DNA from: Intestinimonas sp052065695
GTDB taxonomy: Bacteria; Bacillota; Clostridia; Oscillospirales; Oscillospiraceae
Direction: 5' to 3'
DNA length: 43,908 nucleotides
Assembly: GCF_052065695.1 (NCBI RefSeq)
Contig: NZ_JBQHTM010000030.1
Span: forward strand, 1 to 43,908
Part shown: positions 33,075-41,381 of the stretch, piece by piece
Numbering within the stretch: position 1 is the stretch's first letter
How the letters are laid out: every line of letters begins with the position of its first letter
Notes under the pieces: model-generated
Database searches by the model: none
The model's input: only the letters and a program-made list of their open reading frames with translations
What the model was told of the DNA's origin: nothing
Program-made: the position numbers and the translations under genes

Positions 33075-33683
33075 ATGGCCCGATTTGAGGTCAGGATGAC
33101 TGGGAAGACCTTTAACGCATGCACCGAGCAGTATATCCTGTTCAGACGCGCCCGGGAGATCGCCGGCGGCAGCTTCAAGATCGTGGTGTTGGCAGAGCTG
33201 GTCGTAGCTGTGGTGGCGCTGATATTGGCGGTGACCCAGCAGAACGGGCTGGGCACACGACTCTTCTTCCTATTTGCGGCGGTGCTGCTGATCTGGAGAG
33301 CTGTGAGCAAGGTGCAAGGGAGTGACACCCGCAATTATATCAAAAAGGCCAGGACCCAGACCTTGCCGCCGGAGGAGGCGGAAAAGGAGCTGGTGGTGTC
33401 CTTCGACGAGGAGGGCTGCACCCTTCGGGCACTAGGGAGCACCCTGCCTGGTCAGGATGTGGAGGAACGGGATCTGTTTTACTACAATCAGGTGACCGGT
33501 CTTTACCGCTCCGAGTCTTACTGCCTGGTCGCTTGCGACAAGGCAGCCAGCATCTGTTTTCCACTGGTCGGACTGACCGGCGGGACGCCGGAAGAGCTGA
33601 CGGCATTTCTGGAGGAGCAGTGTGGCCGGAAGGCTGCGCGCTATGAACTGGAGACCGAAAAATTCCAGGCGCTCCTTCGGTGA
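33075..33683 (+). CDS. YcxB-like membrane protein
   Basis: A 202-residue protein with two closely spaced membrane helices (about 36-52 and 60-76) flanked by cytoplasmic parts, and a C-terminal segment (EERDLFYYNQVTGLYRSESYCLVACDKAASICFPL) typical of the YcxB-like C-terminal domain. Function unknown for the family. It lies between the T-box terminator (33 bases upstream) and valS (62 bases downstream), so the valine T-box should control it. That placement, not its sequence, is the interesting part. The ATG at 33075 has an A/G-rich region close by (AGAAAGGGA). Confidence 0.7.
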   Translation: MARFEVRMTGKTFNACTEQYILFRRAREIAGGSFKIVVLAELVVAVVALILAVTQQNGLGTRLFFLFAAVLLIWRAVSKVQGSDTRNYIKKARTQTLPPEEAEKELVVSFDEEGCTLRALGSTLPGQDVEERDLFYYNQVTGLYRSESYCLVACDKAASICFPLVGLTGGTPEELTAFLEEQCGRKAARYELETEKFQALLR

Positions 33684-33745
33684 TGCAGTGTGGCTGGTCC
33701 AACGCTGAAATCGAAATAGAATAAGATATAGGATGTGAAACACCA

Positions 33746-36391
33746 ATGAACAAGGAATTGCCAAAGGTCTATGAGCCCCAGGAGGTGGAGGGGCGCATCT
33801 ATGAGATGTGGGAGAAGAACGGCTGCTTTGCCGGTCACCGGGACCCCGATAAGAAGCCCTTCACCATCGTTATGCCGCCCCCGAACGTGACAGGCCAGCT
33901 CCATATGGGCCATGCCATGGATTCCACCCTTCAGGATATCCTCATCCGCTTCAAGCGGATGGAGGGCTACGCCGCTCTGTGGGTGCCCGGCACTGACCAC
34001 GCCGGTATCGCCACCCAGATCAAGGTGGAGGAGGAGCTCCGGAAGAACGAGGGCCTCACCCGCTATGACCTGGGCCGGGAGAAGTTCCTGGAGCGGGTGT
34101 GGGACTGGAAGAACAAGTACGGCAACCGCATCGTGGAGCAGCAGAAGAAGCTGGGCGCCTCCTGTGACTGGGAGCGCTCCCGGTTCACCATGGACGAGGG
34201 CCTCTCCAAGGCCGTGCGCCACGTCTTTGTCTCCCTCTACAAGAAGGGCCTCATCTATAAGGGAAGCCGCATCATCAACTGGTGCCCCCACTGCGTCACC
34301 GCCCTCTCCGATGCCGAGGTGGAGTACCAGGACAAGCCCGGCAACTTCTGGCACATCCGTTACCCCATCCAGGGCGAGGAGGGCCGCTATGTGATCGTGG
34401 CCACCACCCGGCCCGAGACTATGCTGGGCGATACCGGTGTGGCCGTCCACCCCGACGATGAGCGGTATAAGGACATCGTGGGCAAGAAGTGCATCCTGCC
34501 CCTGGTGGGCCGGGAGATGCCCATCGTGGCCGACGAGTATGTGGATATGGAGTTCGGTACCGGCTGCGTGAAGATGACCCCCGCCCACGACCCCAACGAC
34601 TACGAGGTGGGCCTGCGCCAGAACCTGGAGACCATTCGGGTGCTTGACGACAACGGAAAAATCGTGGAGGGCTATGGCAAGTACTCCGGCATGGACCGCT
34701 ACGAGGCCCGGAAGGCCATCGTGGCCGACCTGGAGGAGCAGGGCTACCTGGTGAAGGTGGAGCCCCACCAGCACAACGTGGGCACCTGCTACCGCTGCCA
34801 CAGCGACGTGGAGCCACTCATCTCCGCCCAGTGGTTCGTGAAGATGGAGCCTCTGGCCAAGGAGGCCCTGCGGGTGGTCAACGACGGCGAGGTCAAGTTT
34901 GTCCCCGACCGCTTCTCCAAGACCTACACCAACTGGATGGAGAACGTCCACGACTGGTGCATCTCCCGTCAGCTCTGGTGGGGCCATCAGATCCCCGCCT
35001 GGACCTGCCAGGACTGCGGCCACATCACCGTGTCCGAGGAGGACCCCACCGAGTGTGAGCGCTGTCACTCCAAGAACATCGTCCAGGAGGAGGACGTGCT
35101 GGACACCTGGTTCTCCTCCGCCCTGTGGCCCTTCTCCACCCTGGGCTGGCCCGAGGAGACCGAGGACTTCAAGTATTTCTACCCCACCGACGTGCTGGTC
35201 ACCGGCTACGACATCATCTTCTTCTGGGTGGCCCGGATGATCTTCTCCGGCTGTGAGCACACCGGAAAGCCCCCCTTCCACACCGTGTTCATCCACGGCC
35301 TGGTCCGGGATGACAAGGGACGGAAGATGTCCAAGAGCCTGGGCAACGGCATCGATCCCCTGGAGATCGCCAACCAGTACGGCGCCGACGCCCTGCGCTT
35401 CAACCTGGTCACCGGCAACTCCCCCGGAAACGACATGCGCTTCTACACCGAGCGGTGTGAGGCTATGCGCAACTTTGCCAACAAGATCTGGAACGCCAGC
35501 CGCTTCCTGATGATGAACCTGACCATCGAGAAGTGTGAGCTGCCCGAGCACCTGGAGATGGAGGACAAGTGGATCCTCTCCAAGCTCAATCGTGTCATCC
35601 CCGAGGTCACCGAAAACATGGACAAGTACGAACTGGGCGTGGCGGCACAGAAGGTGTACGACTTCATCTGGGACGACTACTGCGACTGGTATATCGAGCT
35701 CACCAAGTCCCGGCTCCAGGGCGAGGACCAGCAGGCCAAGGAGAACGCCCAGAAGGTGCTGTGCTATGTCCTCACCGATATCCTTAAGCTTCTCCACCCC
35801 TTCATGCCCTTCCTCACCGAGGAGATCTGGCAGGCGCTGCCCCATGAGGGCGACTTCCTCATGCTCCAGAAGTGGCCTGAGCACCATGTGGAGCTGGACT
35901 TCCCCCAGGAGGAGAAGGCGATGGAGCTGATTATGGACGCCATCGGAGCCGTGCGCACCCGCCGCTCCGAGATGAACGTGCCCCCCAGCAAGAAGGCCCA
36001 CCTCACTGTGGCGACCCTGGAGCGGGAGATCTTTGAGGCAGGCATTCCCTTCCTCAAGCGCTTGGCTTATGCCAGCGATGTCACCATCACCGGCATGTCC
36101 GGAGCGGGTTCTGACGGCGAGGAGAACGCAAAGGGCATGGTCACCGTTATCACCCATGCCGCCCGCATCTCCATGCCCATGGCAGAGCTGGTGGATATGG
36201 AAAAGGAGAAGGCACGGCTGGAGAAGCAGCTGGGCAAGGACAAGGCAGAGCTGGACAAGCTCAGCACCAAGCTGAACAACCCCGGCTTTGTGAACAAAGC
36301 CCCCGCCAACGTGGTGGAAGCCGAGCGGGAGCGGGCGGAGAAGCTGACTGCTGTGATCGCGAAACTGGAAGAGCAGCTGGCTGGCATGTGA
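33746..36391 (+). CDS. valS: Valyl-tRNA synthetase
   Basis: An 881-residue class I synthetase that charges tRNA(Val). HIGH motif in PPPNVTGQLHMGHAMDS (about 44-60), the editing (CP1) domain with TTRPETMLGDTGVAVHP, KMSKS in GRKMSKSLGNGIDPLE (about 525), the anticodon-binding domain, and a C-terminal coiled coil (about 805-880, rich in Lys/Glu/Leu). Full length. The ribosome binding site (AGGATGTGA) is modest. Operon: T-box, YcxB-like, valS, diguanylate cyclase. Confidence 0.97.
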   Translation: MNKELPKVYEPQEVEGRIYEMWEKNGCFAGHRDPDKKPFTIVMPPPNVTGQLHMGHAMDSTLQDILIRFKRMEGYAALWVPGTDHAGIATQIKVEEELRKNEGLTRYDLGREKFLERVWDWKNKYGNRIVEQQKKLGASCDWERSRFTMDEGLSKAVRHVFVSLYKKGLIYKGSRIINWCPHCVTALSDAEVEYQDKPGNFWHIRYPIQGEEGRYVIVATTRPETMLGDTGVAVHPDDERYKDIVGKKCILPLVGREMPIVADEYVDMEFGTGCVKMTPAHDPNDYEVGLRQNLETIRVLDDNGKIVEGYGKYSGMDRYEARKAIVADLEEQGYLVKVEPHQHNVGTCYRCHSDVEPLISAQWFVKMEPLAKEALRVVNDGEVKFVPDRFSKTYTNWMENVHDWCISRQLWWGHQIPAWTCQDCGHITVSEEDPTECERCHSKNIVQEEDVLDTWFSSALWPFSTLGWPEETEDFKYFYPTDVLVTGYDIIFFWVARMIFSGCEHTGKPPFHTVFIHGLVRDDKGRKMSKSLGNGIDPLEIANQYGADALRFNLVTGNSPGNDMRFYTERCEAMRNFANKIWNASRFLMMNLTIEKCELPEHLEMEDKWILSKLNRVIPEVTENMDKYELGVAAQKVYDFIWDDYCDWYIELTKSRLQGEDQQAKENAQKVLCYVLTDILKLLHPFMPFLTEEIWQALPHEGDFLMLQKWPEHHVELDFPQEEKAMELIMDAIGAVRTRRSEMNVPPSKKAHLTVATLEREIFEAGIPFLKRLAYASDVTITGMSGAGSDGEENAKGMVTVITHAARISMPMAELVDMEKEKARLEKQLGKDKAELDKLSTKLNNPGFVNKAPANVVEAERERAEKLTAVIAKLEEQLAGM

Positions 36392-36429
36392 ATCAGGACA
36401 ATGGCCCCTTCACACAGGAGGAAGACACG

Positions 36430-37386
36430 ATGGAACTATGCAAGCGCACACAGCAGTTATGGCATGCCTATCTGATAGCGGAAGAGACAGAAGCCCTATC
36501 CCAGGTACTGGAGTGGATTGATCCAGACTGTGTGGTGATCGGCACCGGTCGGCATGAATACTACACCACCCGCCAGCAGCTCATTGAGGCTCTGGGAAAA
36601 GAAATCATGGAGCGGAAGGTGGCTCACCCGGAGATTGTGGACGAGTGGTACGCGCAGCGGGAGCTGGGGTCTGAGGTCTGCCTGGTATACGGTGGGCTGC
36701 ACCTGAGTGTTGTCCAGACCGGGGAAATCTGTGCTGATATGGACACCCGGTTCAGTATGGTCTATCAGAAATTTGGGGAGGACTGGCGGGTGGTTCACCT
36801 CCACCAGTCCATGCCTAACTTGGAGCAGCAGGATGGGGAGTACTATCCCAAGACCATTACCAAGCAGCTCCGGGAGGCCCAGAGTCTGGCGGAGCATATG
36901 CGCCGCCTGGCGCGGGAGGATTCTCTCACCGGACTACTAAACCACCGGGCCTTCTTTGAAGAGGGAGCGCGATATGTGAAGCAGGGTGGAACCTTCTGGT
37001 GCTTTGTGTTGGATCTGGACGATTTCAAGCAGGTGAACGATAACCACGGTCACCTGGCGGGAGATGAGGTGCTCAGAAGGGTAGCGACGGTTCTGCGCTC
37101 CAGTGTCCGTGGTCAGGACCTGGTGGGGCGCGTAGGCGGAGACGAGTTTGCCATCCTGTGCTCTGGCCCCCGAGGGGAAGATGAAATTGCCGCGGTGGCC
37201 CGCAGAATTTTGTCCATGGTGGCCAAGGAAACGAATTTCGATTTCATATGTCCGGGCCTGTCCATCGGCATCGCCCGTGTCTATGACGCTGAGGATTTAC
37301 GAGATACCTTCCACCGTGCTGACAAGGCGCTCTATCAGGTGAAGCAGAACGACAAAAACGGATTCTCCATCGAACGGGTGGATTGA
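36430..37386 (+). CDS. Diguanylate cyclase with NTF2/SnoaL-like sensor domain
   Basis: A 318-residue soluble protein. Residues 1-135 look like an NTF2/SnoaL-type fold (LWHAYLIAEETEALSQVLEWIDPDCVVIG, then SMVYQKFGEDWRVVHLHQS), a possible small-ligand sensor. After a short helix (about 145-160) comes a GGDEF domain: DSLTGLLNHRAFFEE, LDLDDFKQVND, the intact active site GGDEF (236-240), and an RxxD inhibitory site (RGQD, 227-230) five residues before it. It should make cyclic di-GMP and be inhibited by it. The ATG at 36430 follows AGGAGG by 7 bases, 38 bases after valS, with no terminator between, so it is in the T-box operon. Confidence 0.9.
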   Translation: MELCKRTQQLWHAYLIAEETEALSQVLEWIDPDCVVIGTGRHEYYTTRQQLIEALGKEIMERKVAHPEIVDEWYAQRELGSEVCLVYGGLHLSVVQTGEICADMDTRFSMVYQKFGEDWRVVHLHQSMPNLEQQDGEYYPKTITKQLREAQSLAEHMRRLAREDSLTGLLNHRAFFEEGARYVKQGGTFWCFVLDLDDFKQVNDNHGHLAGDEVLRRVATVLRSSVRGQDLVGRVGGDEFAILCSGPRGEDEIAAVARRILSMVAKETNFDFICPGLSIGIARVYDAEDLRDTFHRADKALYQVKQNDKNGFSIERVD

Positions 37387-37453
37387 CCAAAAACTACGAG
37401 ATCTTTATCCCAGCCCCTGACTTTCGACGGGTTCATCACAGAAACAGGGTTAT

Positions 37454-37492
37454 AATCGCAGTATACCAAAATTTGGTATACTGCGATTTTTT
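37454..37492 (+). terminator. Palindromic terminator before spoIIA
   Basis: A 14-base perfect stem (37454-37467 with 37475-37488), a central AAAATTT and a T run. It ends the T-box operon, only 22 bases before the spoIIAA start. A TATAAT (37451-37456) overlaps its left edge; a transcript begun from it would start inside the left arm and escape the stop. This leaves little space for the spoIIA promoter elsewhere. Confidence 0.8.
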
Positions 37493-37514
37493 ATGCCGGG
37501 AGGGGGGACAAGCT

Positions 37515-37820
37515 GTGGAACTGAGCTGCACGGGGGAGGACCGGGAGCTGTGCATTTCCCTGGCAGGAGAGGTGGATCACCACCGGGCCCGGGAACTGAT
37601 GGAGAGCATCGACCGGGAGGTGGGGACTCGCCTGCCCAGACATCTGGTCCTGGACCTGGGGGACGTAACCTTCATGGATAGCTCTGGCATCGCGGTGCTG
37701 CTGCGGGCCTACAAGCGGACGGCGGAGCTGGGAGGCACAGTAGTGGTGCGGAATGTGCCGGAGCAGGCGGTCAAGGTGCTCCGGGCCGCTGGTTTGGAGC
37801 GGCTCCTGCGTTTTGAATAA
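37515..37820 (+). CDS. spoIIAA: Anti-sigma F factor antagonist
   Basis: A 101-residue STAS-domain protein that, when unphosphorylated, frees sigma F from SpoIIAB in the forespore. The phosphorylated Ser motif is in VTFMDSSGIAVLLRAYK (Ser 56/57). The start is GTG at 37515, 7 bases after GGGAGGGGGG. Earlier in-frame codons lie inside the upstream terminator and encode unrelated residues. First gene of the three-gene sporulation operon. Confidence 0.93.
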   Translation: MELSCTGEDRELCISLAGEVDHHRARELMESIDREVGTRLPRHLVLDLGDVTFMDSSGIAVLLRAYKRTAELGGTVVVRNVPEQAVKVLRAAGLERLLRFE

Positions 37821-37865
37821 AGGAAAGGCCGGGCGATGTCGCCCGGCCGGGGAGGGATACATAGG

Positions 37866-38306
37866 ATGAAACCTGTCAATACCGCAACCATCGAGTTTTT
37901 GAGCCGTTCGTCCAACGAGGGCTTTGCCCGGACGGTGACGGCCTGTTTTGCCGCCCAGCTGGACCCCACTCTGGATGAGATCAACGACATCAAGACCGCC
38001 GTCAGCGAGGCGGTGACCAACGCCATCGTCCATGCCTACCCGGAGGAGCTGGGAAAGGTGCGGCTGCGGCTGAAGCTCTTTGAGGATGGGCGGCTGGAGA
38101 TCGCCGTCCAGGACTGGGGAGTGGGCATCGCCGACGTGGAGCAGGCCCGAACACCTCTCTTCACCACCGGAAACGAGGAGCGGTCCGGTATGGGCTTTAC
38201 CATTATGGAGAGCTTCATGGACACGTTGAAGGTCCGCTCCAGGCCGGGGAAGGGAACCACGGTGGTCATGAGCCGGCGGTTGGCCCGTCGGCTGGGGAGC
38301 CGATGA
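37866..38306 (+). CDS. spoIIAB: Anti-sigma F factor (serine protein kinase)
   Basis: A 146-residue GHKL-type kinase that binds and inhibits sigma F and phosphorylates SpoIIAA. N box DIKTAVSEAVTNAIVHAY, DWGVGIADVEQARTPLFTT and ERSGMGFTIMESFMD are typical. The ATG at 37866 follows GGGGAGGG by about 9 bases. It overlaps sigF by 4 bases (ATGA), giving coupled synthesis of inhibitor and sigma. Confidence 0.96.
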   Translation: MKPVNTATIEFLSRSSNEGFARTVTACFAAQLDPTLDEINDIKTAVSEAVTNAIVHAYPEELGKVRLRLKLFEDGRLEIAVQDWGVGIADVEQARTPLFTTGNEERSGMGFTIMESFMDTLKVRSRPGKGTTVVMSRRLARRLGSR

Positions 38307-39013
38307 AGGCGGCCGAGGCCGACGCCCTGCTGGAGGCCGCCCGGGGGGGCGACAACGATGCCTGTGAGCAGATGATGGAGGAAAACGCGGGCCTTATCTG
38401 GAGTGTGGTGCGGCGGTATTACGGCCGGGGCACCGACCCGGAGGACCTCTATCAGCTGGGCTGTCTGGGCTTTCTGAAGGCGGTCCGGGGCTTTGACCCC
38501 GCCTTCGGCTGTCAGTTTTCCACCTACGCCGTGCCTAAGATCGCCGGAGAGATCCGGCGGTATCTCCGGGACGACGGGGCGGTGAAGGTGAGCCGGGGGG
38601 TGAAGGAGCGGGCGGGCGCCATCCGTCAGGCCCGGGACCGGCTGAGCCATACCCTGGGCCGGGAGCCCACTCTGTCGGAGCTGTCGGCGGAAACGGGGCT
38701 GGAGCCGGAGGACATCGCCGCCGCCGAGGAGGCCAACCTGCCGGTGGCCTCCTTGCAGATGGAGGCGGGGGAGGACGGCTTCACCCTGGAGAGCATGCTG
38801 GGAACCGACGGCATGGAGGAGGGGGTGGTGGAGCGGCTGGCCCTCCGAGGGGCCATCGACGCCCTGCCCGAGCGGGAGCGGCAGGTGATCTTCCTGCGGT
38901 ATTACAAGAACCTGACTCAGGATAAGACCGCCAAGGTTCTGGGGGTGAGCCAGGTGCAGATCTCCCGCATCGAGCGCAAGGCCATGGAGCACCTGCGCAA
39001 GGAGCTGGAGTAG
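38303..39013 (+). CDS. sigF: RNA polymerase sigma-F factor (forespore-specific)
   Basis: A 236-residue sporulation sigma factor. Region 2 (NAGLIWSVVRRYYGRGTDPEDLYQLGCLGFLKAVRGFDPAFGCQFSTYAVPKIAGEIRRYLRDDG) is diagnostic, region 3 includes GREPTLSELSAETGL, and region 4 ends TQDKTAKVLGVSQVQISRIERKAMEHLRKEL. It directs early forespore transcription. Last gene of the spoIIA operon. Its presence marks the organism as an endospore former or a recent descendant of one. Confidence 0.96.
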   Translation: MKAAEADALLEAARGGDNDACEQMMEENAGLIWSVVRRYYGRGTDPEDLYQLGCLGFLKAVRGFDPAFGCQFSTYAVPKIAGEIRRYLRDDGAVKVSRGVKERAGAIRQARDRLSHTLGREPTLSELSAETGLEPEDIAAAEEANLPVASLQMEAGEDGFTLESMLGTDGMEEGVVERLALRGAIDALPERERQVIFLRYYKNLTQDKTAKVLGVSQVQISRIERKAMEHLRKELE

Positions 39014-39068
39014 CGGCGCACTTTTGATATAAGGGAGCATCTGGGGACGGGAGAGACGGCTCAAAACC

Positions 39069-39104
39069 CCGTTCTTTTTCCCTGCTGGAAAAAGAACGGT
39101 TTTT
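39069..39104 (+). terminator. Terminator of the spoIIA operon
   Basis: A 13-base perfect stem (39069-39081 with 39087-39099), a 5-base loop and five T. The following 240 bases (39105-39344) hold no gene I can support. Confidence 0.88.
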
Positions 39105-39344
39105 GGAATCCAAAGAAAAAGGGGCTCCCAAAAGGGTTGAGTGGTCCCAAATAGGAATCCGGCGGCCCGTCTTTACGCCCCCATTGTGCACCAGCACCGT
39201 CCACAGGGGACTCCGCCGGCGGAACAGGGACAAGCCGTGGTCCTATCCAACATTTTTTCGCCGCCTGCGTGGGTGGGCGTCGGGGCGTGGCACCGCTGAC
39301 TGGTATTCCTTCTATTGTGGAGCGTGGCTTCCCAGACGCACTAC

Positions 39345-39501
39345 CCCCCTATGAAACCTACCCTCATCCGGCGGCTACGCCGCCACCACGGGTTAAGGAA
39401 GAAGTCATTTCTTCTGACTGTCCACCGGACAGTCAGACCCCCTTCAAGGGGGAAGGTAAAGCATCCTTCATAAGACCTTCCCCTCACAGGGGAAGGCTTT
39501 T
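39345..39501. repeat. Intergenic palindromic repeat element
   Basis: A series of short inverted repeats with no coding signal: GGCGGCTACGCCGCC (39370-39384), TGACTGTCCACCGGACAGTCA near 39416-39436, CCCCCTTCAAGGGGG near 39438-39452, and CCTTCCCCTCACAGGGGAAGG split at 39476-39496. Such runs of CCTTCCCC palindromes occur as scattered intergenic elements in related genomes. The last hairpin is followed by TTTT and may stop transcription from the left. Confidence 0.6.
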
Positions 39502-39773
39502 CATTTCTCGGGCAGCAGGTCCAGCCGGCCCATGGAGATGCCCAGCTGGAGGCCGATGAGAAAGGCTCGCTCCGTCTCAAAGCCGGAAAGCGCGTTTTCC
39601 GCGTCCGCGGCGGCCAGCAGGGCATGTCCCAGCTCACCCCGGTAACGCCGCCGGAGCTGTGCCCAGAGGGTCTCCCCCTCCGCCTGGCACTGGCGGTAGT
39701 CTGGGTCGGCGGAAAGCCCCTCCCGCATATGACTCAGGGAGGTATCGGTCAAAAAACGCAGGGCATGGTCCAT
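39501..39773 (-). CDS. Small hypothetical protein
   Basis: A 90-residue soluble, mostly helical protein, rich in Leu, Ala, Arg and Glu. I do not recognise the family. It has a C-terminal segment, FETERAFLIGLQLGISMGRLDLL, of a kind seen in small uncharacterised Firmicutes proteins. The ATG at 39773 follows AGAGGTG by 6 bases; an ATG at 39779 is too close to that site. The stop codon abuts the repeat element. It stands alone and divergent from the glycosyltransferase gene. Confidence 0.55.
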   Translation of the reverse strand: MDHALRFLTDTSLSHMREGLSADPDYRQCQAEGETLWAQLRRRYRGELGHALLAAADAENALSGFETERAFLIGLQLGISMGRLDLLPEK

Positions 39774-39855
39774 TATCATCACCTCTGTTTCTACAATAAA
39801 CAAAAAATATACCACTTGTCAATGATAGCTTTTAGCAATATGTCAAAGTGCACAA

Positions 39856-39884
39856 TTGTAACTTATATGGCCTTGCGCTATAAT
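39856..39884 (+). promoter_or_regulatory. SigA-type promoter of the GtrB/GtrA-like pair
   Basis: TTGTAA, a 17-base spacer and a perfect TATAAT, ending 52 bases before the glycosyltransferase start. Confidence 0.7.
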
Positions 39885-39936
39885 AATTTAACTGCATGAC
39901 ACCATTTGCAGAAAATTTTCTGGGAGGGCAGTTATC

Positions 39937-40902
39937 ATGAGTGATACCCTCTATATTGTCGTCCCCTGTTATAATGAGGAGGCCGTGCTGCCGGAGACCG
40001 CCAAGCGGCTGGGGGAGAAGCTGACAAGCCTGACGGCGTCGGGAAAGATCTCGGCGGAGAGCCGGGTCCTCTTTGTGAACGACGGTTCCAAGGACGGCAC
40101 CTGGTCCATTATCACCGGCCTGCACCAAAGCGATCCACGGTTCTCCGGGGTGGACCTGAGCCGGAACCGGGGCCATCAGAACGCCCTGCTGGCGGGGCTC
40201 ATGACGGCCAAGGACCGGGCAGACATGGTCATCTCCATGGACGCCGACCTCCAGGACGACATCGACGCCGTGGACGCCATGGTGGACAAGTATTATGAGG
40301 GCTGCGACATCGTCTACGGAGTGCGCTCCGCCCGGGAGAAGGACACCTTCTTCAAGCGCGTCACCGCCGAGGGCTTTTACCGGTTCATGAGCTTCCTGGG
40401 GGCGGAGACGGTGTTCAACCACGCCGACTACCGCCTCATGTCCCGCCGTGCCCTGGAGGGCCTGGCGCAGTTCAAGGAGGTCAATCTCTTCCTGCGGGGT
40501 ATCGTGCCCATGATCGGCTATACCACCGGCTATGTCTCCTATGAGCGGGGGGAGCGCTTCGCCGGGGAGAGCAAGTATCCCCTCAAAAAAATGCTCTCCT
40601 TTGCCCTGGAAGGAATCACCAGCCTCTCCACCAAGCCCATCCGGTACATCACCCTGCTGGGCTTTCTGGTCTTTCTGGTGAGCATCGCCATGCTCATCTA
40701 TTCCATCGTCCGCTGGGCCAACGGCGCCACCGTGATTGGCTGGGCCAGCGTCATCTGCTCGGTGTGGGCCATCGGTGGGCTCATCCTGCTGTCTTTGGGG
40801 GTCATCGGCGAGTATATCGGCAAAATCTACCTGGAGACCAAGGCCCGGCCCCGGTTCCTGATCCGGGAAGTATTGGAGGAGCGGGATGAAGAAGCTCTTT
40901 GA
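39937..40902 (+). CDS. Family 2 glycosyltransferase (GtrB/DPM1-like)
   Basis: A 321-residue membrane-bound glycosyltransferase. The N-terminal GT-A domain has VVPCYNEEAVLPE, VLFVNDGSKDGTW, LSRNRGHQNALLAG and the metal-binding SMDADLQDD (about 98-106); two C-terminal membrane helices follow (about 235-255 and 268-290). This is the layout of undecaprenyl-phosphate glucosyltransferases that load a sugar on a lipid carrier for modifying surface polymers. The ATG follows GGGAGGG by about 10 bases. The next gene overlaps it by 17 bases. Confidence 0.88.
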   Translation: MSDTLYIVVPCYNEEAVLPETAKRLGEKLTSLTASGKISAESRVLFVNDGSKDGTWSIITGLHQSDPRFSGVDLSRNRGHQNALLAGLMTAKDRADMVISMDADLQDDIDAVDAMVDKYYEGCDIVYGVRSAREKDTFFKRVTAEGFYRFMSFLGAETVFNHADYRLMSRRALEGLAQFKEVNLFLRGIVPMIGYTTGYVSYERGERFAGESKYPLKKMLSFALEGITSLSTKPIRYITLLGFLVFLVSIAMLIYSIVRWANGATVIGWASVICSVWAIGGLILLSLGVIGEYIGKIYLETKARPRFLIREVLEERDEEAL

Positions 40903-41299
40903 TGTGAGCATGCTCAAATTCCTCCTGGTGGGGGTGGGGAACACCCTCCTCTCCACGGTACTCATGTTCGCCCTGGAGGACCTGGGCTTCTGGCCCTCCA
41001 CCGCTATCGCCTATGTGGCAGGGGCGGTCATGAGCTTTTTCCTCAACAAGCACTTCACCTTCCACAGTGACGAGGTGCTGTGGAGAGCGGCGGTGAAATT
41101 CGCCGTCAACGTGGCGGTGTGCTATGTGGTAGGCTATGGCCTGGCCTGGCTCATCATGGACGCCCTGGCCCCCTTCAGCCCTCTGCCGGAGGTGTGGTGG
41201 GAGCGGCTCTCCAAGCTGGTGGGCATGGGGCTCTACACCGTCTTCAACTACTTTGGACAGCGCTTTTTCGCCTTCCGCCGAAGAGGTAGTACCACTTGA
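40886..41299 (+). CDS. GtrA family membrane protein
   Basis: A 137-residue GtrA-type protein with four membrane helices (FLLVGVGNTLLSTVLMFAL, STAIAYVAGAVMSFFLNKHFTF, VNVAVCYVVGYGLAWLIM, LVGMGLYTVFNYFGQRFFAF). The NKHFTF and NYFGQRFFAF motifs are diagnostic. GtrA proteins are thought to flip lipid-linked sugar across the membrane and usually accompany GtrB, as here. It is translationally coupled to the glycosyltransferase gene. Confidence 0.9.
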   Translation: MKKLFDVSMLKFLLVGVGNTLLSTVLMFALEDLGFWPSTAIAYVAGAVMSFFLNKHFTFHSDEVLWRAAVKFAVNVAVCYVVGYGLAWLIMDALAPFSPLPEVWWERLSKLVGMGLYTVFNYFGQRFFAFRRRGSTT

Positions 41300-41323
41300 C
41301 TTTCCCTGGGTAAAGTGCTACCA
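41295..41323 (+). promoter_or_regulatory. SigA-type promoter for the LarA-family gene
   Basis: TTGACT, a 17-base spacer and an extended -10, TGCTACCAT. The -35 overlaps the gtrA stop codon. Confidence 0.55.
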
Positions 41324-41381
41324 TCGTAAAAGATGTTGGCGTCTTTTGACGCGAATCACAGAGACAGAAGGCGAAAAAGAT

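Noticed and set aside
33641..36157. 838-codon minus-strand open frame opposite valS
   Set aside because: Mirror of the valS codon pattern with a repetitive Leu/His/Gly/Val composition; valS on the plus strand is unambiguous.
36388..36430. GTG start of the diguanylate cyclase overlapping the valS stop by 4 bases
   Set aside because: No ribosome binding site for it; AGGAGG is ideally placed for the ATG at 36430, and the extra residues are not domain-like.
39345..39501. CRISPR array
   Set aside because: The repeats are palindromes of different sequence and spacing, not identical direct repeats with unique spacers, and no cas genes are near.
39103..39559. Two short overlapping plus-strand frames after sigF
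   Set aside because: Proline/Arg-rich translations inside the palindromic repeat region, no ribosome binding site, no recognisable motif.
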